Part shown: piece after piece, positions 8,888-20,335 of the stretch
Layout of the letters: each line of letters starts with the position of its first letter
How positions within the stretch are numbered: position 1 is the stretch's first letter
Source of the DNA: JADGRA01 sp052143535
Lineage (GTDB): Bacteria > Myxococcota > Myxococcia > Myxococcales > Myxococcaceae
Length of the DNA: 64,000 nt
Direction of reading: 5' to 3'
Assembly: GCA_052143535.1 (NCBI GenBank)
Contig: JBKQSS010000091.1
Coordinates: forward strand, 62,001-126,000
The notes under the pieces: generated by a model
The model's database searches: none
What the model was told of the DNA's origin: nothing
What the model saw: only the letters and a program-made list of their open reading frames with translations
Position numbers and translations under genes: made by a program

Positions 8888-9796
8888 TCAGGAGGCGGGG
8901 CGAATCTCGGTGCCCACCAGGCCCTCGAGGACGGTGATGACGGCGCCAATGTCCTGCTCGCCTTTCCCCGCGGCGCGGGCCAGCGCGTACACCTCGCGCA
9001 CCGCCGCGCCGAGGGGCGTTGGGACGCGCAGGGCGGCGGCTGTCTCGAGGAAGAGGGTGAGGTCCTTGTGCATCAGCTCGATGGAGAAGTGCGTGGAGAA
9101 GTCCCTCCGCAGAAGCGCGGCACCCTTGAATTCGAAGTAGGGGGAGCGGAAGCCGGAGGCCTGCACCACCTCCAACAGCTTGGCCGGGTCCACCCCGGCC
9201 TTGGTGGCGAGCAACATGCCCTCGCCAAGCCCCTGCAGCATGGAGGCGATGAGCGCGTTCCCGGCCAGCTTCACCTGGGCTGCGGCGCCGACCGGTCCGC
9301 AGTGGATGGCCTTCTCCCCCACCGCGGCAAACACCGGCGCGCTGCGGGCCACCGCCTCGGGCGTACCGCCCACCATCAATAACAGCGTCCCCTTCTCCGC
9401 CCCATTCTTGCTGCCCGTCACCGGCGCCTCGACGAAGTCCACACCGAGCGCGCGGGAGCGGCTCTCCAGGGAGCGGGCCAGCGCAGGAGAAATGGTGGAG
9501 AAGTCGATGAAGAGTTGCCCCGCACGGGCTTTGCGGAAGAGCCCGTCCGGGCCGTCCACCGCGTCCTCCAGCACCGCCGGGGTGGACAGACAGCTGCAGG
9601 CGATGTCCACCTGGGCCATCACCTCGGCCGGTGTGCCGGCAACTTTGGCGCCGTCGGCCGCCAGCGCCTCGGCCCGAGCCCGCGTCCGGTTCCAAACAGT
9701 GACCGGAAAGCCTTTGCGCAAGAGGTTGCGCGCCATCCGGCTTCCCATGAGACCCATTCCCAGAAACCCCACCCGCTGCGTTGCTGTCGTGCCCAT
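8888..9796 (-). CDS. NAD(P)-dependent beta-hydroxyacid dehydrogenase (HIBADH/GLYR family)
   Basis: The start at 9796 is set by a near-perfect AGGAGGCGAC right before the ATG; the frame stays open further upstream but without a comparable site. The 302-residue protein has the dinucleotide-binding signature GFLGMGLMGSRMA at about residues 10-22, the STISPALARSL segment near 100, the substrate-binding motif APVTGSKNGAEKGTL, and the catalytic lysine K176 in VKLAGNAL. The family oxidises or reduces beta- or gamma-hydroxyacids such as 3-hydroxyisobutyrate, tartronate semialdehyde or succinic semialdehyde. The GSKNGAEKGTL form is closest to the glyoxylate/succinic semialdehyde reductase (GLYR) group. 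It appears monocistronic. Confidence 0.9.
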   Translation of the reverse strand: MGTTATQRVGFLGMGLMGSRMARNLLRKGFPVTVWNRTRARAEALAADGAKVAGTPAEVMAQVDIACSCLSTPAVLEDAVDGPDGLFRKARAGQLFIDFSTISPALARSLESRSRALGVDFVEAPVTGSKNGAEKGTLLLMVGGTPEAVARSAPVFAAVGEKAIHCGPVGAAAQVKLAGNALIASMLQGLGEGMLLATKAGVDPAKLLEVVQASGFRSPYFEFKGAALLRRDFSTHFSIELMHKDLTLFLETAAALRVPTPLGAAVREVYALARAAGKGEQDIGAVITVLEGLVGTEIRPAS

Positions 9797-9821
9797 GTCG
9801 CCTCCTGAATCCAATTCCCTT

Positions 9822-10061
9822 ATGGTGCTCCCCATGCGGTTGCTACGGCTTTTCCGTGCCGGCAGGGACAGACTGGCGGTGGGGCCTTTGGCGCAAGAGC
9901 AGCTGGAGCGCCTGTTGGCCGAGGCCTTCCGGAGCCTCGGCGCGGCGTGCGCCCGCGCCGCAGAGATGGTTGAAGCGCAGCGTCTGTCACGCACCGGCTA
10001 CGGCGCACAGGGAAAGTTTCTGGAACGCCTCGAGCCGCCCGACTCCTCCGGCCGGCAGTGA
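9822..10061 (+). CDS. Possible small charged protein (79 aa)
   Basis: An open frame fills the gap between two minus-strand genes. From ATG 9822 (or ATG 9834) it encodes a basic, helix-prone product with LFRAGRDRLAVGPLAQEQLE, then an alanine/glutamate-rich stretch and a Ser/Pro-rich end. The composition is protein-like and differs from the arginine-rich shadow frames nearby. No good ribosome binding site is visible, and the gap must also hold the promoter of the divergent dehydrogenase, so it could be chance. Confidence 0.35.
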   Translation: MVLPMRLLRLFRAGRDRLAVGPLAQEQLERLLAEAFRSLGAACARAAEMVEAQRLSRTGYGAQGKFLERLEPPDSSGRQ

Positions 10062-10067
10062 GGGCGC

Positions 10068-10898
10068 TCAGCGCTTCAAAGCGCCGGCCAGAAATTTGAG
10101 GGCCAGAGCGTTGGCCTCGGCCGCCGCCGGCGGGTTGTAGCGGGCGCCGGTGGGGTTGGCGAAGGCGTGGTCGGCGTCGAAGCTGTGGAAGCTGTGCTTC
10201 ACCCCGGCCTCGGTGAGCGCGACGTCGAAGGCGGCCACCTTTTCTGGCGTAATCCACCCGTCCTTCTTCGCCCAAATGCCGAGAACCGGCCCGCGCAGCG
10301 TCTTCAGCTGGGCCACGTCCGTCACCGGCATCCCGTAGTACATGACGGTGGCTGCCACGTCGGCCGGGCTGCCTAATGAGGCGAGCAGACTCTGGCCACC
10401 GCCGGCGCACCAGCCCAGCGTGGCGATTTTCGCCCCGTGGCCGGCCTGCTTCAGCCACGCGATGCCCGCTTTCTCCACCGCCGCAGCGTGCGTCGCATCC
10501 AGCCCCTGCATCAGTTTTCCGGCCGCGTCGGCAGTGGTGGCCACCTTGCCCTGATAGAGGTCCAACGCCAGCACCAGGTAGCCCTGGGCGGCCAGCGTGT
10601 CCGCCTGGCCCTTCACATAGTCGTTGAGCCCCCACCACTCGTGCAGCACCAGGATGGCACCCGCCGGGGCCTGCTTGGGGCGGGCCACGTAGGCCACGGC
10701 AGAAGCGCCCCCCGGTAACGCGAGGGAGACGCTTTTCCCGGTGGGGTGCGGAGCCACCGGGTCCACCGGGTGAGGCTGGTGGGAGGGCACGCCGGCGTCG
10801 GCGTCCGACTCATGCACGTGCGGCGACGACTGCGCGAACGCCGGGAGGCTAAAGCCCAACAGGAGGGAAACGGCCCAAAGCAGCAGTCGACGCGACAT
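10068..10898 (-). CDS. Exported dienelactone hydrolase-family protein
   Basis: The start at 10898 is preceded by GGGAGGACAC. The 276-residue product has a signal peptide (hydrophobic LLLWAVSLLLGFSLPA, cleavage after AFA), then a His/Asp/Pro-rich linker to about residue 53, then an alpha/beta-hydrolase of the dienelactone hydrolase type. The likely catalytic triad is Cys164 in LGWCAGGGQ, Asp213 in KKDGWITP and His244 in DADHAF; Glu87 in HEWWGLN matches the conserved glutamate of the family. Secreted relatives are common, but their substrates are mostly unknown. The gene is followed on the same strand, after about 270 bp, by the dehydrogenase; no operon is evident. Confidence 0.88.
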   Translation of the reverse strand: MSRRLLLWAVSLLLGFSLPAFAQSSPHVHESDADAGVPSHQPHPVDPVAPHPTGKSVSLALPGGASAVAYVARPKQAPAGAILVLHEWWGLNDYVKGQADTLAAQGYLVLALDLYQGKVATTADAAGKLMQGLDATHAAAVEKAGIAWLKQAGHGAKIATLGWCAGGGQSLLASLGSPADVAATVMYYGMPVTDVAQLKTLRGPVLGIWAKKDGWITPEKVAAFDVALTEAGVKHSFHSFDADHAFANPTGARYNPPAAAEANALALKFLAGALKR

Positions 10899-10942
10899 GT
10901 GTCCTCCCTCGTCCAACAGAAAAAGGGCGCCCGCCCCGGCCT

Positions 10943-11341
10943 CTAGCCGGGGGGGTTGCCGTGGGCGACGGGCGCCTCGGCACCCTCTGGCTCCAGCGCC
11001 CGGTTGGCCTGCTCCACCGGGAGGTTGGGGCCGCTCGTCCAGTCCTGGACGGCGTTGCTCGTGCGGGGGGCGTCCGGGTTATTGGGGGTGCCGGGCACCA
11101 GCGGGGCTGGACGGACGGCGGTGGAGGTACTCCGGTTCGCCAGCGAGTCGTCCACACCGAGAAGCCCCGGGGACTCGGGGTAAATGCCATAGGCGGTGCT
11201 CACCCCGCCCGGGCCAAGCCCGCCGGCCACTGCCAGGCTGGTGGTGTCAGGCGTGTCGCTGAGGGGGCCATGCTCGTGGGAGCAGCCCGACGCGAGGACT
11301 GCCAGGCCGAGGGCAGACACAGCCATAAAAAGGGCGCGCAT
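10943..11341 (-). CDS. Small lipoprotein of unknown function
   Basis: A 132-residue product with a lipoprotein signal ending in the lipobox LASGC (Cys at about residue 20). The mature chain is low in structure signals: rich in Pro, Gly, Ser and Asn, with segments such as TPDTTSLAVAGG and PLVPGTPNNPDAPRTSN. A TTGAGGTAAG lies about 20 bases before the start codon, a little far for a ribosome binding site. The gene is 44 bp upstream of the dienelactone hydrolase-like gene on the same strand, so the two may be co-transcribed and both act in the envelope. I do not recognise a domain. Confidence 0.7.
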   Translation of the reverse strand: MRALFMAVSALGLAVLASGCSHEHGPLSDTPDTTSLAVAGGLGPGGVSTAYGIYPESPGLLGVDDSLANRSTSTAVRPAPLVPGTPNNPDAPRTSNAVQDWTSGPNLPVEQANRALEPEGAEAPVAHGNPPG

Positions 11342-11493
11342 GGTGGTGAGCCGCGGCTTACCTCAAGCCGAGACCGGCATGAAGTGGAAAGCCCGCCCAA
11401 GGGGGCGGCCTGCCCCCCCCCTTTTGGGGGAAAGCAGCGCTTCTTTCATGCGGTACAACTCCTCACCCCCCCAAAAAGGCGTCCTCTCCGGCC

Positions 11494-12396
11494 GTGCGCG
11501 TCTTCCATTCAGACAGCCACCGCGTCCCTTTGCCCGCCGGGCACCGCTTTCCCATGGCCAAGTACACGCTGCTGCGGGAGGCGCTCCTTGAGACGGGCCT
11601 CCTGGGGGAAGAAGAGCTCCTCCCGGCGCAGCCGGTGGCGGTGCCCGCGCTGGGCCTAGTGCACACCGAGCGCTGGGTGCGGGCCGTTCTCGAAGGCACG
11701 CTCAGCGAGGCAGAGGTGCGCCGCCTGGGCTTCCCCTGGAGCGAGGCGCTGGTGCAGCGCTCGCGGGCGGCGGTGGGCGGCACCTGCGCCGCCGCCCTGG
11801 TGGCTCTCGAGGAGGGCTTCGCCGGAAACCTCGCCGGAGGCACGCACCACGCCTTCGCCGACCATGGCGAGGGCTTCTGCGTCTTCAACGACATCGCGGT
11901 CAGCATTCGGGCCCTGCAGGCCGCCGGCCGCATTTCCCGCGCCGCGGTGGTGGACCTCGATGTGCACCAGGGCAACGGGACGGCTTCAGTATTCGCCTTG
12001 GACAGCGCCGTCTTCACCTTCAGCATGCACGGCCAGCACAATTTTCCCTTCCGCAAGCAGCGTTCCTCCCTGGACGTGGGCCTGCCCGACGGCACCGGGG
12101 ACGCGGCCTATTTGGACGCCCTCTACCGTCACCTCCCGGCGGTGCTGGATGCGGCACGGCCCGAGCTCGTCTACTACCAGGCTGGCGTGGACCCGCTGGC
12201 CGAGGACACCCTCGGGCGGCTGTCGCTGAGCGCGGCCGGCCTCGAGGCGCGCGACCGCTTCGTCTTCGAGTCCGCCGAGCGGCGCGGTCTGCCCCTGGTG
12301 GTGACGCTGGGGGGTGGCTATGCCCGGCCGCTCGGCTGCAGTCTGGCCGCACACCTCGGCACCTACCGCGCCGCGCGGGCGGTGTACGGACGCTAA
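11494..12396 (+). CDS. Histone deacetylase superfamily hydrolase (class IV-like)
   Basis: A 300-residue zinc-dependent deacetylase of the HDAC/AcuC/acetylpolyamine amidohydrolase superfamily, starting at GTG 11494. The active-site features are intact: H118-H119 in GGTHHAF, the zinc ligands D156 and H158 in DLDVHQGNG, the third ligand D233 in QAGVDPLAED, and the transition-state tyrosine Y276 in LGGGY. The segment DTLGRLSLS-x-x-G, followed by RD, resembles the HDAC11 (class IV) branch more than AcuC. The substrate in bacteria could be an acetyl-lysine protein, a polyamine or another amide. It stands between divergent and downstream genes with no obvious operon partner; the kinase gene follows after about 90 bp. 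Confidence 0.9.
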   Translation: MRVFHSDSHRVPLPAGHRFPMAKYTLLREALLETGLLGEEELLPAQPVAVPALGLVHTERWVRAVLEGTLSEAEVRRLGFPWSEALVQRSRAAVGGTCAAALVALEEGFAGNLAGGTHHAFADHGEGFCVFNDIAVSIRALQAAGRISRAAVVDLDVHQGNGTASVFALDSAVFTFSMHGQHNFPFRKQRSSLDVGLPDGTGDAAYLDALYRHLPAVLDAARPELVYYQAGVDPLAEDTLGRLSLSAAGLEARDRFVFESAERRGLPLVVTLGGGYARPLGCSLAAHLGTYRAARAVYGR

Positions 12397-12418
12397 GGGA
12401 ATGCCTCGGCACAAGGTG

Positions 12419-12459
12419 GACAGCCCCCCTCGCCGTGTTGCACGGTGGTAAGGGCTGTC
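12419..12459. promoter_or_regulatory. Inverted repeat between deacetylase and kinase genes
   Basis: GACAGCCC (12419-12426) and GGGCTGTC (12452-12459) are perfect complements, with a smaller inverted repeat CCGTG-TTG-CACGG inside the loop. It fills the short gap before the hybrid kinase. There is no T-run, so it may be an operator or a stabilising stem rather than an intrinsic terminator. Confidence 0.35.
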
Positions 12460-12485
12460 GCCGTTCTCGAGGCTAAACTCAAGAG

Positions 12486-15400
12486 GTGCCTTTCCTGCTC
12501 GCCCGCGAACAGCTGGCGGAACTCTTCGACGCCCACCCCGAGCCGCTCTGCGCCCTCAGCGCCGTCCGGACGGAACAGGGCATCCAGGACTTTCGCTTCG
12601 TCTACGCCAACCCCGCCGCCCTACGCGCCCTCCGCCGGACGTCGGCGGCAGAGCTGGAAGGCCACCGGTTGCTCGAGGTCGAGCCCAGCCACGGTCCCAC
12701 TGGCCTCTTCGAGCGCTACGTCCAAGTCGTGGAGACAGGAGCGCCCGACCGGAGTTCCTTCTTCTATGCCGGCCAGCGCGTGTCGGGCTGGTTTTCGAGC
12801 CTGGCGGTGCGCTGGGGTGACGGCCTCACCGTGTCCTTCCGCGACGAGTCGGCCGGCGTCACCGCCGCTGAGTCTCTCTTGCAAAAGCCGCCCGGGCACT
12901 CGCCCTCGCCGGCGCGGGAGCTTCTGGAGGCCATGCTGCGGCACCTACCGGCCCGCGTCATCCTCCTCAGCCTTCCGGACTTCGTCTTCGAGTACGTCAA
13001 TGACGCCTTTCTCGGCGGCACCGCCGTCGCCGGCCGGCAGCTCATTGGCCAGCGGGCGGCGGACGTCTTTCCCGAGCTGCTCACCCATCCCCTGGCGGAG
13101 GGCATGCGGCGGGCGCTCGCCACCGGGAAGGCGTACGTCAACCCGGAAGTCCCCCTCCGGATGGACTTTGGCCGGGGCCTCGAGGAGCGCATCTTCAGTG
13201 TGGTGTACCAGCCGGTGGCCGACGCCGAGGGCCGCCCGGTGGCGGTTCTCGGTTTCCATTTCGACGTCACCCAGCAAGCCGAAGCGCGCGCCTGCACCGA
13301 GGCGCTGCTGCGGGAGAAGGAGGCGCTGGCCCAACAGCTGGAGCAGGAGCGGCGCTGGCAGAAGGCAGTGCTCACCGACGTCTCGCAGGGCCTGGCGGTG
13401 CTGGCCACCGACGGCAGCTCGCTCTTCTGCAACCCGCGGATGGAGGAGCTCCTCGGGCGGCCGGCGGCCGCCGCTCCGCGGATGGTGGCCGAGCTGTTCC
13501 CCTATTTCTCGCCCGATGCCTTAGCCGTCCAGGGGTCCGAGCGGCCTTTCCACTTGGCCCTCACCCAGGGCCTCCCGGTGCGCAACGTCCCCGTCGTCTA
13601 CCCTCACCCGGCCCGGGGGGACGTCACCCTGGACGTCAGCGTGGCGCCCATCCTCGACGCAGCCCGGAGGGTGACGGCGGCCATCGTCACCGTGGACGAC
13701 GTCACCGAGAGACACCGCCTGGAGCGCGAGCGCTCGGCCGCCCTCGGTGCCGAGCGCGACGCGCGACTGCGCGCCGAGGCGCTTGCCCGAGACCTGGCCC
13801 GTAGCGAGGAGCGTTTCCGCTCGCTGGTGGAGACGTCGAGCCAAGTCATCTGGACCACCGACTGGAGCGGACGGTTACCCACGCCAGCGCCGGGCTGGGC
13901 GGCCTTCACCGGGCAGAGGCCCGAGGAAACCCTGGGGCACGGCTGGCTCAACGCCATTCACCCAAGCGACGTGCCCGCCCTCGAGCAGATGCGGCGCCAG
14001 GGGCTGCGCACCGGCGAGGCGCTCAGCGCCTTTTGCCGAGTGCGGGGTCCGGACGGCGTGTGGGCAGAGTGCGTGGTCCGCGGCGTTCCCCTTTTCAACG
14101 AGGAAGGCAGGGTGCGTGAGTGGGTGGGCACCCTGCGCGACGTCAGCGTCGAACGTCGAGAGGAGGCCGCGCTGCGGCTCCTCTCCAGCACCGGAGCCGA
14201 GCTGTCGAGCACCCTCGACGTGGCCGAGACACTGGAGGCAGTGACACGGCTGGCCGTCCCGGCACTGGCCGACTTCTGCATCGTCGACGCCCTCCGCGAG
14301 GACGGCACGCGAGAGCGGGTGGCGGTGGGGCACGCCAAGGCCGAGGATGCCGAGGTGGCTGAGCAGGTGCGGCGTGCCAGCCCGGCCTCGGGCGGCCCCC
14401 TGTCCGAGGCGCTGCAGCGGCTCGCGCCGGTGCTGATTCCGGTGGTGACGGTGAAGGTGCTCGAGGCAGCAGCGCGCGACGCGAGCCACCGCGAGGTGCT
14501 GTCCGGCATCCAGTGCCGTTCGCTGTTGGCAGTCCCCCTTCTGGCGCGGGGCCGACCACTCGGCGTGATTGGCTTTTTCTACTCTCACAGCGAGCGGCGC
14601 TACGGGCCTCTGGACGTGGCACTGGCCCAGGAGGTGTGCCGCCGGGCGGCGCTGGCCATCGACAATGCGAAGCTGTACCAACGGGCCGAGGAGGCGAACC
14701 GAGCCAAGGACGAGTTTCTGGCCACTGTTTCGCACGAGCTGCGCACGCCGCTGTCGGCCATCCTCGGCTGGACGCGGCTCCTGCGCGGCGGCGGTCTGTC
14801 CGCGGAGAAGCACGCCCGAGCCCTGGAGACGCTGGAGCGCAACGCGCGCGTCCAAGCGCGGCTGGTGGACGACTTGCTCGACGTGAGCCGAATTGTGGCC
14901 GGAGAGACCCGGCTCGAAGCGGGGCCGGTGGAAGTGGCCCGCGTGGTGGACGCGGCGCTGGAGGCGCTGCGGCCCGCCGCCGAGGCCAAGGACATCTCGC
15001 TCGACGTCTCGCTTGACCGCACTTTGGTGGTGGCCGGCGACGCCGACCGACTGCAGCAAGTCACCTGGAATCTCCTCTCCAACGCCATCAAATTCACCCC
15101 GTCCAAGGGCCGCATCTCCCTGTGGCTCAACGCCCAAGGTGAGCAGGCCCAGCTGTCGGTGGCCGACACTGGCCAGGGCATCACCCGGGACTTCCTTCCG
15201 CACGTCTTCGAGCGCTTTCGCCAGGCGGACAGCACCGCCACGCGTTCCACCGGAGGTCTCGGGCTCGGGCTGGCCATCGTCCGGCACCTGGTGGAACTGC
15301 ACGGCGGGACTGTCACCGCGGCCAGCGAGGGGCCGGGCCAGGGGGCGACTTTCACCGTCCGTCTGGCCCTCGTCCGCCCCGGTGCCTCTGAGGACGCTGG

Positions 15401-15836
15401 CAGCGCGCGGCTGGCTGGGGTGCGCGTGCTGGTGGTGGATGACGAGGCTGAAATGCGGGAGCTTTTGTCCACCGTCCTCGCCCAAGCGCAGGCGAGCGTC
15501 ACCACCGCCTCGAGCGCCGCCGAGGCGTTGGAGGTGTTGCGGCGAGAGCGCCCGCACCTTCTGGTGGCGGACGTGGCCATGCCGGGCGTGGACGGCTACC
15601 AGCTGTTGGCCCGCGTGCGCAGTCTCGCGCCCCAGCACGGCGGCCAGACGCCAGCCGTGGCGCTGAGCGCCCAGTCGGGGCCGGGCGAGTCACAAAGGGC
15701 ACTGCGCGCGGGCTTCCAGGTGTACGTCACCAAGCCGGTGGAGCCCTCGGAGCTGGTCAGGGTGGTGGCAAAACTCGTTTCATCCACCACCACACCCGGG
15801 GCGGAGGTGGTCGCAGGAGCCACCTCGACCGGCTGA
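12486..15836 (+). CDS. Hybrid sensor histidine kinase (PAS x4, GAF, HisKA, HATPase, receiver)
   Basis: A cytosolic-looking 1116-residue sensor kinase with no signal peptide or membrane helix. In order: PAS-like domains at about 10-110, 150-270, 290-410 and 430-560 (the last has LVETSSQVIWTTDWSGR and WLNAIHPSD), a GAF domain at about 570-735, the HisKA phosphoacceptor His750 in ATVSHELRTPL, an HATPase domain with NLLSNAIKFT and GLGLGLAIVRHLVELHGG, and a C-terminal receiver with the phosphorylatable Asp1029 in LVADVAMPG. The start is GTG 12486; a stop codon lies just upstream in frame, so no earlier start is possible. The GGDEF gene follows about 100 bp downstream on the same strand, and a functional link is plausible. 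The signal sensed is unknown. Confidence 0.93.
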   Translation: MPFLLAREQLAELFDAHPEPLCALSAVRTEQGIQDFRFVYANPAALRALRRTSAAELEGHRLLEVEPSHGPTGLFERYVQVVETGAPDRSSFFYAGQRVSGWFSSLAVRWGDGLTVSFRDESAGVTAAESLLQKPPGHSPSPARELLEAMLRHLPARVILLSLPDFVFEYVNDAFLGGTAVAGRQLIGQRAADVFPELLTHPLAEGMRRALATGKAYVNPEVPLRMDFGRGLEERIFSVVYQPVADAEGRPVAVLGFHFDVTQQAEARACTEALLREKEALAQQLEQERRWQKAVLTDVSQGLAVLATDGSSLFCNPRMEELLGRPAAAAPRMVAELFPYFSPDALAVQGSERPFHLALTQGLPVRNVPVVYPHPARGDVTLDVSVAPILDAARRVTAAIVTVDDVTERHRLERERSAALGAERDARLRAEALARDLARSEERFRSLVETSSQVIWTTDWSGRLPTPAPGWAAFTGQRPEETLGHGWLNAIHPSDVPALEQMRRQGLRTGEALSAFCRVRGPDGVWAECVVRGVPLFNEEGRVREWVGTLRDVSVERREEAALRLLSSTGAELSSTLDVAETLEAVTRLAVPALADFCIVDALREDGTRERVAVGHAKAEDAEVAEQVRRASPASGGPLSEALQRLAPVLIPVVTVKVLEAAARDASHREVLSGIQCRSLLAVPLLARGRPLGVIGFFYSHSERRYGPLDVALAQEVCRRAALAIDNAKLYQRAEEANRAKDEFLATVSHELRTPLSAILGWTRLLRGGGLSAEKHARALETLERNARVQARLVDDLLDVSRIVAGETRLEAGPVEVARVVDAALEALRPAAEAKDISLDVSLDRTLVVAGDADRLQQVTWNLLSNAIKFTPSKGRISLWLNAQGEQAQLSVADTGQGITRDFLPHVFERFRQADSTATRSTGGLGLGLAIVRHLVELHGGTVTAASEGPGQGATFTVRLALVRPGASEDAGSARLAGVRVLVVDDEAEMRELLSTVLAQAQASVTTASSAAEALEVLRRERPHLLVADVAMPGVDGYQLLARVRSLAPQHGGQTPAVALSAQSGPGESQRALRAGFQVYVTKPVEPSELVRVVAKLVSSTTTPGAEVVAGATSTG

Positions 15837-15900
15837 AGTCCAAACGCACCCCGGGCCCGGGCAATGACGCACCAACCTTCTGTGGCCAACGGGGGTTAGG

Positions 15901-15941
15901 CGTCAGGCTCGTTGCGTACGCTTCTTGCTTTGGGCCTGACG
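15901..15941 (+). promoter_or_regulatory. Inverted repeat ending on the GGDEF gene start codon
   Basis: CGTCAGGC (15901-15908) and GCCTGACG (15934-15941) are perfect complements separated by 25 bases. The last G of the right arm is the first base of the GTG start codon chosen for the diguanylate cyclase gene. In mRNA this stem would cover the region where a ribosome binds; as DNA it could be an operator. Confidence 0.4.
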
Positions 15942-17470
15942 TGAGCGTCTCCGTTCGACAAGGGTTTGTGCCCGCTTCGATGCCCGCCCTCCGCCCACGC
16001 CTGTCCCCCCCGGCTTCGGCCGGGCCGGGCACCGACTGCAGCCGGGGCGTGAGCGCGCTCGGCGCCCAGGACAGCGGCCGGGAGCCGGTGTTTGACGGTG
16101 TGGCCCGGCTGGCCGCCCGTGTCGTCCGAGCTCCCGTCGCACTCCTCGTCTGCGTGGGCGAGCGCGGCCTCGTCCTGCGCGGCGCGGCCCGTCTCGCCGA
16201 GCCGCAGGCCGGCCCCTGGCCCGTCCCCCAGGGCCCCGTCCAGGCCGTCTTCGACGCCGGCGGCGCGGTGGTGGTGTCCTGCCCGGAGGCCCCGGCCATC
16301 GAGGACGCAGCGCTGGCCGCCCTCGGCGGACAGGCCTGGGTAGGCGTGCCGGTGCGCGACGGCGCCGGACAGGTGCTGGGGGCGCTGCTCGCGGTGGACG
16401 CGCCCCCGCGGGCCTGGACGGCGGAGGACGTGCAGGGCTTGGAGGAAGCGGCGCTGACGCTGCTTGCGGAGTTTGAGGCACGGGCCGCCGCGGCGGAGCT
16501 CGGGCTGGAGGCGGTGGGGCGGTTGAGCCGGCTGCGCCCGGGAGGCCTCCCCCAGGCATTGGCCCATGCGCTGCGCATCGAGCGCTCCCACCTCACCACC
16601 CTGTTGGACGCCCTGGCCGACGGGGTGCTGCTGGTGGGCCAGGATGGCACCGTCCTGCACTGCAACAAGGCCTTCCTCGGTCTCTTTGGCCTCCTCACCT
16701 CGCACTCCTTGGTGGGCCTTCCCAGTACCGAGGCCCGCGCCTTCTACCGAGGCCAGTTTCTCGAGCCGGAGCACTACGACACCCGTGTCCAGGAGCTGAA
16801 GGAGGCCCGCACCGCCACCTTCCGGGAAATGCTTCCCTTGGGCGATGGCCGGGTGCTGGAGCGCGACTACGCGCCGGTGCTGGCCGCGGACGCGGCGCTG
16901 GGGCACCTGTGGATTTACCGCGACGTCACCGAGCGGGAGCGGGCGCGCAGCTCGCTCGGGCAGCAGCGCGACAGCGGCTCGCTCAGCCACGTGGACGAGC
17001 TCACCGGCTTGCACAACCGCCGCGGCTTCATTGACCTGGCCCGGGCGCAGCTCGACGAGGCGGTCCGGGCCCAGCGCGGGATGCTGGTCATCTTCGCGGA
17101 CCTCGACGGCCTGAAGCAGATTAACGACCGCTTCGGCCACCAAACCGGAGACCGAGCCCTCTTCGAGTTTGCGGCGCTGTTGCGGGCAAGCTTCCGAGAA
17201 CGGGACCTGGTGGCCCGGCTGGGCGGGGATGAATTCGTCGTCCTCGTCACCGACGCCTCGGGAGTGGGGGCCACCGAGCTGGTGGCCCGGCTGGGAAGCC
17301 GCGTCGAGCAGCACAACAGCCGAGGCAGCCGAGACTTCTGCATCGCCTTCAGCACCGGCGTGTCCACCTTCGACCCGGCCGAGCCCGAGCCGCTGGAAGT
17401 CCTCTTGAGCCAGGCCGACGCGAGGATGTACGCCGAGAAGCGCCGGCGGAAGGACGAGACTGGGGCTTAA
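15941..17470 (+). CDS. GAF/PAS-linked diguanylate cyclase (GGDEF)
   Basis: Makes cyclic di-GMP from two GTP. The 509-residue protein has an N-terminal GAF-like domain (about 45-185; FDGVARLAARVVRAPVALLV and WVGVPVRDGAGQVLGALLAVD), a PAS domain at about 215-330 (ALADGVLLVGQDGTVLHCNKAF), and a complete GGDEF domain to the C-terminus (HVDELTGLHNRRGF, DLDGLKQINDRFGH, then GGDEF). An RERD sequence sits exactly five residues before GGDEF, matching the RxxD inhibitory site for product feedback. The start is GTG 15941; ATG 15980 is an alternative that keeps all domains. It follows the hybrid kinase and faces aconitase across a short gap. Confidence 0.9.
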   Translation: MSVSVRQGFVPASMPALRPRLSPPASAGPGTDCSRGVSALGAQDSGREPVFDGVARLAARVVRAPVALLVCVGERGLVLRGAARLAEPQAGPWPVPQGPVQAVFDAGGAVVVSCPEAPAIEDAALAALGGQAWVGVPVRDGAGQVLGALLAVDAPPRAWTAEDVQGLEEAALTLLAEFEARAAAAELGLEAVGRLSRLRPGGLPQALAHALRIERSHLTTLLDALADGVLLVGQDGTVLHCNKAFLGLFGLLTSHSLVGLPSTEARAFYRGQFLEPEHYDTRVQELKEARTATFREMLPLGDGRVLERDYAPVLAADAALGHLWIYRDVTERERARSSLGQQRDSGSLSHVDELTGLHNRRGFIDLARAQLDEAVRAQRGMLVIFADLDGLKQINDRFGHQTGDRALFEFAALLRASFRERDLVARLGGDEFVVLVTDASGVGATELVARLGSRVEQHNSRGSRDFCIAFSTGVSTFDPAEPEPLEVLLSQADARMYAEKRRRKDETGA

Positions 17471-17498
17471 GGGGCTTAAGGCGGCTTCACGGCCCCCG

Positions 17499-20231
<2,733 letters not shown>

Positions 20232-20335
20232 GGGTTTTCCCTCGGGCGCCTCTCAAGGTATGCACCGGTGCCCGCGCTGGGCGCAACACGCGCCCTCGCA
20301 TGAGAGGAATGCGGCCTGCGGAGGCCGCCCCGGCG

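Noticed and set aside
11393..11432. C/G-rich stems (CCGCCC-AAG-GGGCGG and CCCCC-CTTTT-GGGGG) between the divergent lipoprotein and deacetylase genes as terminators
   Set aside because: They lie in a divergent promoter region where no transcript is expected to end, and no T-run follows.
13875..15638. A 587-residue open frame opposite the hybrid kinase
   Set aside because: It is antisense to recognised GAF, HisKA and HATPase domains; the composition is a mirror of GC-rich codons.
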